Origin: an uncultured Prevotellaceae bacterium
Lineage (GTDB): Bacteria > Bacteroidota > Bacteroidia > Bacteroidales > Muribaculaceae
DNA length: 55,799 nucleotides
Reading direction: 5' to 3'
Assembly: GCA_900318645.1 (NCBI GenBank)
Contig: ONLH01000020.1
Coordinates: forward strand, 1-55,799
This document shows positions 32,033 to 39,903 of the stretch, piece by piece. The notes beneath the pieces are model-generated. The model was not told where the DNA came from. It ran no database searches and was given only the letters and a program-made list of their open reading frames with translations. Each line of letters opens with the position of its first letter. Positions within the stretch are counted from its first letter, which is position 1. Both the position numbers and the translations under genes were made by a program.

Positions 32033-33487
32033 TTATAAGATGGGGCTGATCAAGCGCACTATGGATTCTAACGCTTTTGTCACGAGCGGACGTTTTTTCC
32101 ACTGAGCAAGAGTCAGACGGGTACATTGTCCCATATCGGCCTCAAAGGTGGCCTTCATCTTCTGGTTAAACTCTTTACCGTAAACTAGAGTATTGAATTC
32201 AAAATTATGTTCAAAACTACGGAAGTCAAAGTTAGTTGAACCTGTCGTGACAAACTCATCATCGACAATCAATACCTTGGCATGCAAGATCGTGGGCTCA
32301 TACAGGAATATCTTGATACCCGACAACAAGCATTCCTTGATATAAGAGCCCGTTGCCAGGCGCAGCATGGCAGAGTCGGACTGTCGAGGAATCATCAGCC
32401 TGACGTCAACGCCTGCCAGCGCAACACTCTGCAAAGCTTTGAGCAGCGCATCACTTGGCAAGAAATAAGGGGTCTGTATATATACACACCGCTTGGCCAG
32501 CGTGATGGCCTTGAAAAAGACGAACGAGATATTGTTCCAGCGACCTGTGGGTCCGCTGCTCATCATCTGCACCACGTAGTCATGGCTATCATGTGGTCCT
32601 TCATTGAATATTACCGGTGAGGTGAGCAGATTGCGGGTTGTAAAGTCCCAGTCAATGGCAAACGAGTACTGCATCGCAGCAACTGCCGGTCCTGTCATGC
32701 GCAAGTGAGTGTCACGCCAAGGGGTCCACTTCTTGTCACCAATGACATAACGGTCGGCGATATTCATACCACCCAAATAGCCCACACGACCGTCGATGAC
32801 GACAATCTTGCGGTGGTTACGCCAGTTAACACGAAATGCAAACTGCGTCAACGTCAACTTAAGGAATGGGTGTACATCAATGCCGGCGGCACGCATCTGC
32901 TTTAACACGCGTGAACTCATATAGAAAGAACCCACATAGTCATAGAGTACCCTCACCTGCACTCCTTCGCGCGCTTTATCCATGAGCAACTGTATCAGCT
33001 CTGAGCCCGTCTTGTCGTTCTCAAGAATGAAATATTGCACATGAATGTACTCACGCGCCTCACGGATGTCCCGCTTCAAAGCCTCAAACTTATCCGTCCC
33101 CGCAGTGAACACATCAATACCATTGCCCACAAACAGATGAGGACCTACCAGTTTATTGACCAGAGAGATGATCTGGCGCGAGTCGTCAGAAAAAACGTCC
33201 TCATGTTCAACGGCATCAGGGAAATCACTCATGCGGCGCAATTCGCGCAGATGGGAACGAGAAGTCAGGCTCATGCCCTTCAAGCTACGGCCGAAGATGA
33301 GGTAAATCACCAAACCTAACACTGGCAACAACACCAGCACCAGCACCCATGCCATTGACTTCACTGGGTTGCGGTTCTCACTGAGCACAACAATGATCAC
33401 TGTAAGCACAGTGAGGGCATACAGCACCATCAAGATACTGAAAATGATGTCAGCATATGGGAACAGTTCAGCGAGAAACATCTGCAA
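32033..33487 (-). CDS. cls: Cardiolipin synthase (phospholipase D superfamily)
   Basis: The 484-residue inner-membrane enzyme condenses two phosphatidylglycerols (or related donors) into cardiolipin. Two N-terminal membrane helices (about 12-34 and 44-66) are followed by two PLD domains with intact HKD motifs: H225-K227-D232 in NHRKIVVID and H402-K404-D409 in LHAKVLIVDD. The C-terminus 'KKRPLVTKALESIVRLISPIL' is typical of bacterial ClsA-like enzymes. It is directly upstream of ispE on the same strand. Confidence 0.93.
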   Translation of the reverse strand: MQMFLAELFPYADIIFSILMVLYALTVLTVIIVVLSENRNPVKSMAWVLVLVLLPVLGLVIYLIFGRSLKGMSLTSRSHLRELRRMSDFPDAVEHEDVFSDDSRQIISLVNKLVGPHLFVGNGIDVFTAGTDKFEALKRDIREAREYIHVQYFILENDKTGSELIQLLMDKAREGVQVRVLYDYVGSFYMSSRVLKQMRAAGIDVHPFLKLTLTQFAFRVNWRNHRKIVVIDGRVGYLGGMNIADRYVIGDKKWTPWRDTHLRMTGPAVAAMQYSFAIDWDFTTRNLLTSPVIFNEGPHDSHDYVVQMMSSGPTGRWNNISFVFFKAITLAKRCVYIQTPYFLPSDALLKALQSVALAGVDVRLMIPRQSDSAMLRLATGSYIKECLLSGIKIFLYEPTILHAKVLIVDDEFVTTGSTNFDFRSFEHNFEFNTLVYGKEFNQKMKATFEADMGQCTRLTLAQWKKRPLVTKALESIVRLISPIL

Positions 33488-33513
33488 TCATCGCACTAAC
33501 TATAAACAATAAC

Positions 33514-33532
33514 GGCGTGACACCGTCACGCC
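33514..33532 (-). terminator. Hairpin after the mini-protein gene
   Basis: GGCGTGA (33514-33520) pairs with TCACGCC (33526-33532). On the minus strand the stem is followed by GTTATTGTTTAT, a modest U-rich tail. Confidence 0.55.
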
Positions 33533-33580
33533 CATCACTCTCATACACAAAACAATCGGCAAGATGCCACCACGATGCAT

Positions 33581-33892
33581 TTAACGCACCACCACCTTGC
33601 GAGACCACTGATTGCCGCATTTCACGATATAAAACCCCTTGGGGAAATCCACCGAGACACGTTGATCCGCGTTCACACGAACCACCTTGACAAGCTGGCC
33701 AGTGATAGAGTAAACGTTAAATGTTGCGTCACTATTGCCTGTCGTAAAGACGATGCGCCCTTCAGCACCCTGGGCGGTGGGACCAGTCACTGTGGTCTCA
33801 ACACGCTGGGGCAAAAAGTTGTCGGGCACCGGGACGGCCTGAGTCATTCCCACTGCCAACAGACATATTGCTATGTACAATAAGCGCTTCAT
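33581..33892 (-). CDS. Mini exported protein consisting mainly of a T9SS-type sorting-like domain
   Basis: The start is taken at the ATG at 33892 (103 residues) rather than an earlier in-frame start at 33922, because it gives the signal peptide MKRLLYIAICLLAVGMTQA and the earlier start overlaps the promoter. After about 25 linker residues, the rest (about 45-103) reads like a C-terminal sorting domain of type IX secretion: 'FNVYSITGQLVKVVRVNADQ', then 'VDFPKGFYIVKCGNQWSRKV'. There is no cargo domain. It could be a remnant of a larger secreted protein, or a small secreted protein in its own right. It has its own good promoter and a terminator hairpin, which argues that it is expressed. Confidence 0.7.
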   Translation of the reverse strand: MKRLLYIAICLLAVGMTQAVPVPDNFLPQRVETTVTGPTAQGAEGRIVFTTGNSDATFNVYSITGQLVKVVRVNADQRVSVDFPKGFYIVKCGNQWSRKVVVR

Positions 33893-33919
33893 CTCACGTA
33901 TTCGTTCTGTTTCAATCTG

Positions 33920-33949
33920 CAAAGATACAACATTTCCTTAGAAAGTCAA
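33920..33949 (-). promoter_or_regulatory. Promoter of the mini-protein gene
   Basis: On the minus strand, TTG (33949-33947), 19 bases, then TATCTTTG (33927-33920). The ATG at 33892 is 28 bases past the box. Confidence 0.7.
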
Positions 33950-34035
33950 CCCTTTTTGCCAGATTTTTTACAACTCTTTTTCTCTTAGACCCACAAACAC
34001 CCAAAAAGTTAAATATCCACCCCTACCTTTAACAA

Positions 34036-34060
34036 GAATAAACAATTTGGTTGTTTATTC
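34036..34060 (-). terminator. Terminator of the polysaccharide operon
   Basis: GAATAAACAA (34036-34045) pairs with TTGTTTATTC (34051-34060) around a 5-base loop, 13 bases after the acyltransferase stop. It is AT-rich but perfect. Confidence 0.7.
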
Positions 34061-34073
34061 TCCTTTCAAGCAA

Positions 34074-35084
34074 TTACTTGCTTTTAGAGCCAATCAATAT
34101 GGGAGCATGTTTTTCCAACAACCGAGCGATCATCAAGATGACAGGGATTGAAATGATGATATAGATTGCAGTCTGTAACGAAGGATTTTCAACGGACAAC
34201 TTGCTAAAAATGATATTAAACAGCTCTTGAAACAGCCTGTGAAAACCCAAGATGCAGAGACTATATATACCACATTTGACCAGAAATGAACTCACCGGTT
34301 TCATAAAAGTCAGCCTACTGAGACCCTTCATCATATAATGCAACGTGATGATGATTGGTGCGGATAACAACGGTACCCATATAGGAAATGTGTTCGTCTT
34401 AAAATCAATATGCGGCCACAATAGGACAACTAGGCACATGAGTGCACCGAATGCCAACGACATGCTTAAAAACACCCGTTTATCATCGCGCTTGAAAAAA
34501 CCAGCTTTTTCACTATTGTCAATAAAAGCTCTTGCCATAGTGCCAAGATGATAGAATAACAGAACCGAGATTGATGTATCGATAAAGAACGGCACATTGA
34601 CAATCCATTGAAGAACAAAACCAGTAAAATAGAAAGCCAAGACAACTGCATGTACAGCCTTCTGTCCCAATAGATTATTCAACAGATTGTATAAGTTGCC
34701 CGTAACAAACAAGGCTATCAAGAACCATATAGAACGATACAATGGAATGCAATCCTCATCGAGCGGAGCCAACAGACCCAATGAATAATCAAGTGCGCCT
34801 AGGGGGTTGTGGCTCGCTATCAAACTCAAAGAAAAGAAGAACAGCAGATTGAGAGTGACAAAAAACAACCATGGAACAATCAGCCTAAAAAACATCTTCT
34901 TAAAATACTGCTGCACGGGCTGAACATGAAAGAAGTATCCAGATACCATAAAAAACAACGGCATATGGTAACTATAAATCATCTCATGAAGCGGCTCACT
35001 GATGGCTGAATGTCCAAGCACGACCGACAAGATGCCGACGCCTTTCAATAAATCAAATTCCACTAATCGTTTTGCCATAATCAT
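34074..35084 (-). CDS. Acyltransferase-3 family membrane protein (polysaccharide operon)
   Basis: The 336-residue multi-pass protein has the family opening 'RLVEFDLLKGVGILSVVLGH' and 'YSYHMPLFFMVSGYFF' (PF01757). About ten hydrophobic helices are visible. As the last gene of the surface-glycan operon, 49 bases after the glycerophosphotransferase-like gene, it probably adds an acetyl or similar group to the glycan or its lipid-linked precursor. The start may be Met1 or Met3 (MIMAKRL); both fit. It is more AT-rich than the housekeeping genes nearby, which is common for glycan loci. Confidence 0.84.
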   Translation of the reverse strand: MIMAKRLVEFDLLKGVGILSVVLGHSAISEPLHEMIYSYHMPLFFMVSGYFFHVQPVQQYFKKMFFRLIVPWLFFVTLNLLFFFSLSLIASHNPLGALDYSLGLLAPLDEDCIPLYRSIWFLIALFVTGNLYNLLNNLLGQKAVHAVVLAFYFTGFVLQWIVNVPFFIDTSISVLLFYHLGTMARAFIDNSEKAGFFKRDDKRVFLSMSLAFGALMCLVVLLWPHIDFKTNTFPIWVPLLSAPIIITLHYMMKGLSRLTFMKPVSSFLVKCGIYSLCILGFHRLFQELFNIIFSKLSVENPSLQTAIYIIISIPVILMIARLLEKHAPILIGSKSK

Positions 35085-35133
35085 GAAAAGAATCTATTGG
35101 CTAAAATGTTACCCTGCCTTTTTATATCATTGG

Positions 35134-36339
35134 TCACCCGTTTTTCTCAATCTCGATGATGGAGTTGTAGATGCGCTCGCAATTGTGGTTATCGTGGTTG
35201 GGGAAGAACTTGGCACAACGTTGCAGGTATAGCTCATTATTCACAAAGCTCTTGCCATCAAAGCAAGCTTTTACCCTATCCATCAGTTCCTGCTCCGTCT
35301 TGGCGACAGGGCCCATGCCGTCTCTCTCAAAGCTGAAATAACCTTCACTGAAATGCTTAGTCCTGAACTCATCATAGTCAAACTGATAGTAAACCATCGG
35401 TTTTTTCATATAGGCCACATCAAAGAAGACGCTGGAATAGTCCGTAATCAGCAAGCTGGTTGACATCAGCAGCTCGTGAATCGATGTGCCGATCTTGACT
35501 AATTCGACCCTGGGATCAATATCCTTGAACAGGGGCAAGAATCGCCTGAACTCGGCGTGGATACAAAACTTGACCTTATAGCCCATGCTTTCCACATCAT
35601 CAATAAATGCCTTATTGCCCAACAAGGAATTGAAATGACGATAAAAAGCAGACGCTAAGAAGTTCTTGTTATTTTCCTCATCGTTCTTCTCAATATCAAC
35701 CAAATAGCGGCGCCAAGTAGGAATTACAAGAATGAATCGGCCATCGGACTGTTTGTCAAGCAGTTCGTCAAACCTTGCAAAACCCGTATATTGAACATAT
35801 CCCTCGGGATAACCAGCATTCTGGTTAATATAGTCATACTCAGGTTTGGCACCACAGACGAACATCCTCACTCTCATGACCTCATAACGGTGGTGCTCCA
35901 CGCCGCTGACGCTGATGCCGTGGCGCAGGTAAATCGTGGTAATCCTTTTCTTCAAGAACCTCTCGTAGTAGCAACACACTCGCTGAGTGGGACGAGGCGA
36001 CACAAACAAGGCCTTGACGTGCATCTTAGAAACCTGATAGTACATATAATGCCTGAAGCCACCCCATGCTAACATGTGGTCATCATTCTTGTCAAAACCT
36101 GGTGCACCTTTCGACAAGACGAAATAAGCATTTCTCTCGGGATGATTCTTCCTCAGCCATTGATAAAAGATCCAACCATTGTCCTCAGCACCATTGATGC
36201 GCTCACAGACCAGCCATATATTCTTCTTGCTCAACTTGAGAATCAAGGCCGGCAAAGCTGTTACCAGCAGCATCATTACCGACTTGATATCAAGTAACTC
36301 AAGTTTTTTGAGGTTTTCAATCAATTTTCTCATACTCAA
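35134..36339 (-). CDS. CDP-glycerol glycerophosphotransferase-like protein (TagB/TagF family)
   Basis: The 401-residue protein matches the Glyphos_transf family (PF04464), which in Gram-positive bacteria transfers glycerol-phosphate or ribitol-phosphate from CDP-alditols to wall teichoic acid. Visible hallmarks are 'TIYLRHGISVSG', 'VQYTGFARFDELL', 'FILVIPTWRRYL', 'VKFCIHAEFRRF' and 'SLLITDYSSVFFDVAYMKKP'. An N-terminal hydrophobic stretch suits membrane association. In this Gram-negative setting it probably puts a phospho-alditol or similar phosphodiester on a capsule or O-chain. Its start overlaps the deacetylase stop by four bases (36336-36339), showing tight coupling. No CDP-glycerol synthase gene lies in the window. 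Confidence 0.83.
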   Translation of the reverse strand: MSMRKLIENLKKLELLDIKSVMMLLVTALPALILKLSKKNIWLVCERINGAEDNGWIFYQWLRKNHPERNAYFVLSKGAPGFDKNDDHMLAWGGFRHYMYYQVSKMHVKALFVSPRPTQRVCCYYERFLKKRITTIYLRHGISVSGVEHHRYEVMRVRMFVCGAKPEYDYINQNAGYPEGYVQYTGFARFDELLDKQSDGRFILVIPTWRRYLVDIEKNDEENNKNFLASAFYRHFNSLLGNKAFIDDVESMGYKVKFCIHAEFRRFLPLFKDIDPRVELVKIGTSIHELLMSTSLLITDYSSVFFDVAYMKKPMVYYQFDYDEFRTKHFSEGYFSFERDGMGPVAKTEQELMDRVKACFDGKSFVNNELYLQRCAKFFPNHDNHNCERIYNSIIEIEKNG

Positions 36340-37307
36340 CTACTTAACAGGATCTTAAATAGATTTAAGTTGATGTAACCAGTGATTCGCGGCAGGATAC
36401 ATTTGTGCTCCAAACAAACGCGGGTTTTGGTTTCGGCCGAGAAACCCAACTTATAGCAGGAATCAACACAACGATTGGAAAAATCGGTGTAATTACCGTT
36501 GGGATAAGCAAAATAATCGCATGGAGACTGAAGGTGCTCTTCAATAATCTGACGGCTCTTCTCTAATTGCTCCTGTATATCCGCTTCACGCTGGCGCTCA
36601 TGGCAACAGATGTGCCACATACCATGGGAGCCGATTGTCACATTTTCTTTTTTTGAGAGTTGCCTGACCTCATCCCAATTCATGGGGCGCAGCGACGGGA
36701 AACGCCGTTTCAAGTCGGCCCAATCTTCAGAAGAGACATTGCTAATCAAGTCTGCGACAATACTTTTGACCTGCTCAAGGGAACTTGACTTCATGATTCT
36801 GGAAATCTCACGAGCGACTGACTTGCGTTCCTCTTCATTCTGCAAGTCATATTCCTTACCAATCGTTGGAATCTGTAGTTTGTCCAAACCTGCAGCAATG
36901 GTAATGAGGCGGTTGACCGTCGTGGGGTAATATTCACCCGAAGAGATGTTGTCGGTAGAAATAAAAATGGTGAAAGGCATCCCATATTGGGAAAGGATAG
37001 GTTCCACGACCGACAAATTGTTGGCATAGCCGTCATCAAAAGTCAACAATACTTCACGCCCCGTGAAGGTAGCGTTATTCAGCCTGTGGCAAAACTCATC
37101 AATTGACACCACATCGTAATGCCTGCTCAAATAGCGCACCTGCTTCTTGAAAATGTTGACATCAAAAATCTCGGGACAAAGAGTCGGATCAACTTGGCTA
37201 CCAACCCCATGCCAGAACACGATGCGCGGACGCCTGTTGCGACTGCGCCTGTAGGCAACCACACCACTACGGACAAGAATGGCTTCTTTTAGTTCATGCG
37301 AGATCAT
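36336..37307 (-). CDS. Polysaccharide deacetylase (NodB-homology, carbohydrate esterase 4 type)
   Basis: The 323-residue protein has the CE4 motif 1 TFDDGYANN with the catalytic and metal Asp at 91-92, and the metal-binding histidines in motif 2, GSHGMWH (His228 and His232). 'FWHGVGSQVDPTLCPEIFDV' upstream is common in this subfamily. It would remove N-acetyl groups from a HexNAc residue in the glycan made by this operon. It has no clear signal peptide, so it may act on a cytoplasmic or membrane intermediate. It overlaps the next gene by four bases and starts three bases after the dehydrogenase stop. Confidence 0.86.
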   Translation of the reverse strand: MISHELKEAILVRSGVVAYRRSRNRRPRIVFWHGVGSQVDPTLCPEIFDVNIFKKQVRYLSRHYDVVSIDEFCHRLNNATFTGREVLLTFDDGYANNLSVVEPILSQYGMPFTIFISTDNISSGEYYPTTVNRLITIAAGLDKLQIPTIGKEYDLQNEEERKSVAREISRIMKSSSLEQVKSIVADLISNVSSEDWADLKRRFPSLRPMNWDEVRQLSKKENVTIGSHGMWHICCHERQREADIQEQLEKSRQIIEEHLQSPCDYFAYPNGNYTDFSNRCVDSCYKLGFSAETKTRVCLEHKCILPRITGYINLNLFKILLSS

Positions 37308-37310
37308 TAA

Positions 37311-38588
37311 TCACAGTCGGCCATCAATGATATTCTTGTCCAAAATACCCTTGACATCAAAAATCACATGATTGTCAAGGCACAACTTCTGAATGTTGAC
37401 ACCCAAGAAAGCCTCATGGGCTACAGCAAGAACGATAGTGTCAAACTTGCGTTGCGGCAGTTCATTCACAATGTCGATTCCGTATTCACGCTTGGCAATG
37501 CTTGGGTTAGCCCACGGGTCATAAACCGTGATATCAACGCTATACTCTTTGAGCGAGTTGTAAATGTCAATCACCTTCGTATTGCGGACATCGGGGCAAT
37601 TCTCTTTGAAGGTGAAACCCATGATCAGTACATGGCTCTTAAGCACCTGGATGCCCTTCTTGAGCATGAGTTTGACCGTTTCGCTTGCCACATATTCTCC
37701 CATGCCATCATTCATGCGGCGCCCCGCCAGGATGATTTCTGGATTATATCCATGACGCTGAGCACACTGAGCAAGATAATAAGGGTCCACACCGATGCAA
37801 TGACCGCCCACTAATCCAGGTTTGAACGGCAAGAAATTCCACTTGGTAGCGGCAGCCTCGAGCACTTCCCGTGTGTCAATACCCATCTTATTGAAGATCT
37901 TTGACAACTCGTTGACAAACGCGATATTGATATCGCGCTGGGAGTTCTCAATCACCTTGGCCGCCTCAGCGACCTTGATACTACTTGCCTTATGGGTACC
38001 GGCTTGAATCACACTGGCATAGACGCTATCAATGATATCGGCAGCTTCGGGCGTTGAACCCGAAGTCACTTTCTTGATTTTCTCTACCGTGTGGAGTTTG
38101 TCACCGGGATTGATTCTCTCGGGGCTATATCCAGCAAAGAAATCCACATTCAACTTGAGTCCACTAGTTTTCTCGACTACAGGAACGCAATCATCTTCGG
38201 TAACTCCAGGATATACGGTGCTCTCATAGACCACGATATCACCCTTACTGATGACTTTGCCCACCGTTGTGCTGGCTCCGTAAAGAGGTGACAAATCAGG
38301 ATTGTTGTTTTTGTCCACAGGAGTGGGAACGGCCACCACATAGAAATTGCAATCCCTGATTTCCTCGATATCTGTCGTGCACCTGAAGCCGTTCTTTATC
38401 GCTTCCTGCAATAATCCGTTATCCACTTCAAGTGTCGCGTCACAACCCTGCATCAAGGCATCCACACGCGCCTGGTTCATGTCAAAGCCGACCGTCGGAT
38501 ACTTGGTTGAAAACAGCCTGGCCAATGGCAAGCCTACATATCCCAAGCCGATGACGCATATTCTAATTTGATCCATATTCATTTCCAT
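37311..38588 (-). CDS. UDP-N-acetylhexosamine 6-dehydrogenase (WbpO/TviB type)
   Basis: The 425-residue enzyme oxidises C6 of a UDP-HexNAc to the uronic acid using two NAD+. The Rossmann motif GLGYVGLP is at 14-21, and the catalytic Cys264 lies in GGHCIGVDPYYL. 'AEAAKVIENSQRDINIAFVN' is the central-domain signature. Overall it looks closest to Vi-antigen TviB and Pseudomonas WbpO, which make UDP-GlcNAcA or UDP-GalNAcA. Paired with the epimerase next door, the likely product is UDP-N-acetylgalactosaminuronate. The start could be Met1, Met3 or Met5. Confidence 0.88.
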   Translation of the reverse strand: MEMNMDQIRICVIGLGYVGLPLARLFSTKYPTVGFDMNQARVDALMQGCDATLEVDNGLLQEAIKNGFRCTTDIEEIRDCNFYVVAVPTPVDKNNNPDLSPLYGASTTVGKVISKGDIVVYESTVYPGVTEDDCVPVVEKTSGLKLNVDFFAGYSPERINPGDKLHTVEKIKKVTSGSTPEAADIIDSVYASVIQAGTHKASSIKVAEAAKVIENSQRDINIAFVNELSKIFNKMGIDTREVLEAAATKWNFLPFKPGLVGGHCIGVDPYYLAQCAQRHGYNPEIILAGRRMNDGMGEYVASETVKLMLKKGIQVLKSHVLIMGFTFKENCPDVRNTKVIDIYNSLKEYSVDITVYDPWANPSIAKREYGIDIVNELPQRKFDTIVLAVAHEAFLGVNIQKLCLDNHVIFDVKGILDKNIIDGRL

Positions 38589-38595
38589 GCTTCGA

Positions 38596-39564
38596 TTAAA
38601 GGTTCTCCCAATACCATTTCACAGCCTCGCGCAAGCCGTCACGCATACTGAATTGCGGGTCATAGCCCAATAATCGGCGGGCTTTGTCAACGCTTGCCAA
38701 GGAATGGGGAATGTCACCCACCCTATTCGGTCCATGGGTCGGTTCGATATCTTTGATGGCCTCATCAAGTTCTCCTAAAAATTCCTTGAGATAAGCCACC
38801 AGTTGATTCAATGTGGTCCTCTCTCCAAAAGCGGTATTATAGATTTGATTCAACGCTTCTTGGTTTTCGGTCGTCAGCGCCAACATGTTCATTTGAATCA
38901 CGTTGTCGATATAGGTAAAGTCCCTACTGTACTCCCCGTCGCCATTGATATTAGGCGCCTCGTGGTTCATCAATTTCTTCACGAACAATGGAATCACAGC
39001 AGCGTAAGCGCCATTAGGATCCTGCCTACGGCCAAAGACATTAAAGTACCTTAACCCGATGTATTCAGTACCATAAGTACGGGCAAACACATCAGCATAA
39101 AGTTCATCAACATATTTGGTTATCGCATAAGGAGACAGCGGCCGACCGATGACATCTTCAACCTTAGGAAGGCTAGCACTGTCACCGTAAGTCGAACTGC
39201 TTGCCGCAAAGACAAAGCGTTTGATACCCGCATCGCGTGCAGCAACAAGCATATTAAGGAATCCACCGATGTTCACTTCATTGGTCGTTATCGGGTCCTT
39301 TACCGAACGGGGCACACTACCCAACGCCGCCTCATGCAATACATACTCCATTCCCACCAAACTCTTCTGGCAATCAGACATCTCCCGGATGTCACCCACC
39401 TGTAGTTCAAAAGTGTCGGGGAAACGCTGGAATAATGGCAACAGATTTTCGATATGACCTGTTGCAAAATTATCTAGCACACGGACTTGATGCCCCTGTT
39501 CCAGAAAATACTCAGTGAGATTACTGCCAATAAAACCGGCTCCTCCTGTTACTAATATTTTCAT
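38596..39564 (-). CDS. UDP-N-acetylglucosamine 4-epimerase (WbpP/TviC type)
   Basis: The 322-residue extended short-chain dehydrogenase has the NAD motif GGAGFIGS at 7-14 and the active-site Tyr146/Lys150 in SPYAITKYVDE, with Ser at about 123-124. 'LHEAALGSVPRSVKDPITTN' and 'GLRYFNVFGRRQDPNGAYAA' are typical of the GlcNAc/GalNAc 4-epimerases WbpP and TviC rather than of GalE. It is the first gene of the five-gene operon, 7 bases before the dehydrogenase, with a long leader of about 145 bases. Confidence 0.88.
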   Translation of the reverse strand: MKILVTGGAGFIGSNLTEYFLEQGHQVRVLDNFATGHIENLLPLFQRFPDTFELQVGDIREMSDCQKSLVGMEYVLHEAALGSVPRSVKDPITTNEVNIGGFLNMLVAARDAGIKRFVFAASSSTYGDSASLPKVEDVIGRPLSPYAITKYVDELYADVFARTYGTEYIGLRYFNVFGRRQDPNGAYAAVIPLFVKKLMNHEAPNINGDGEYSRDFTYIDNVIQMNMLALTTENQEALNQIYNTAFGERTTLNQLVAYLKEFLGELDEAIKDIEPTHGPNRVGDIPHSLASVDKARRLLGYDPQFSMRDGLREAVKWYWENL

Positions 39565-39716
39565 TCTATTCTATATCTGATCAACCTATTTTTGACAAGA
39601 GATAACTCAACTCCTTCACTTTAGGGTTAAACAATTGACAACAGTGGGAAAATAACACATTTCCCCATCAGGATAGTTCTAAACCCATCAAACAACAGGT
39701 TCAGGACGAATCGCAA

Positions 39717-39747
39717 CAAAGGTAACAACTGTCGGCGATATGACAAA
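39717..39747 (-). promoter_or_regulatory. Promoter of the surface-polysaccharide operon
   Basis: On the minus strand, TTTG (39747-39744), 19 bases, then TACCTTTG (39724-39717). The leader of about 145 bases before the ATG at 39564 contains a possible GGGAAA/TTTTCCC hairpin. I see no flanking inverted repeats of the kind that would make the promoter invertible. Confidence 0.72.
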
Positions 39748-39835
39748 AACTTTTCAATAATATTTTTCCCGAATTCGCCTCAACTCTCTTTCGGCAGCAA
39801 TGCTATTGCATTTATTACCAACATATTACAAGCAA

Positions 39836-39863
39836 GACCGCATCAAGAGTACTTGACGCGGTC
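39836..39863 (-). terminator. Terminator of the first C10-dockerin gene
   Basis: GACCGCATCAAG (39836-39847) pairs with CTTGACGCGGTC (39852-39863) with one mismatch and a 4-base loop, 41 bases after the stop at 39904. It insulates the protease array from the polysaccharide operon promoter. Confidence 0.75.
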
Positions 39864-39903
39864 TCGATAGAGTCAATAATGGGGGCGCATTAGGCCCAAT
39901 CTA

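Noticed and set aside
39565-39903. Possible invertible promoter for the polysaccharide operon
   Set aside because: No inverted repeats flank the promoter and no recombinase gene is present in the window.
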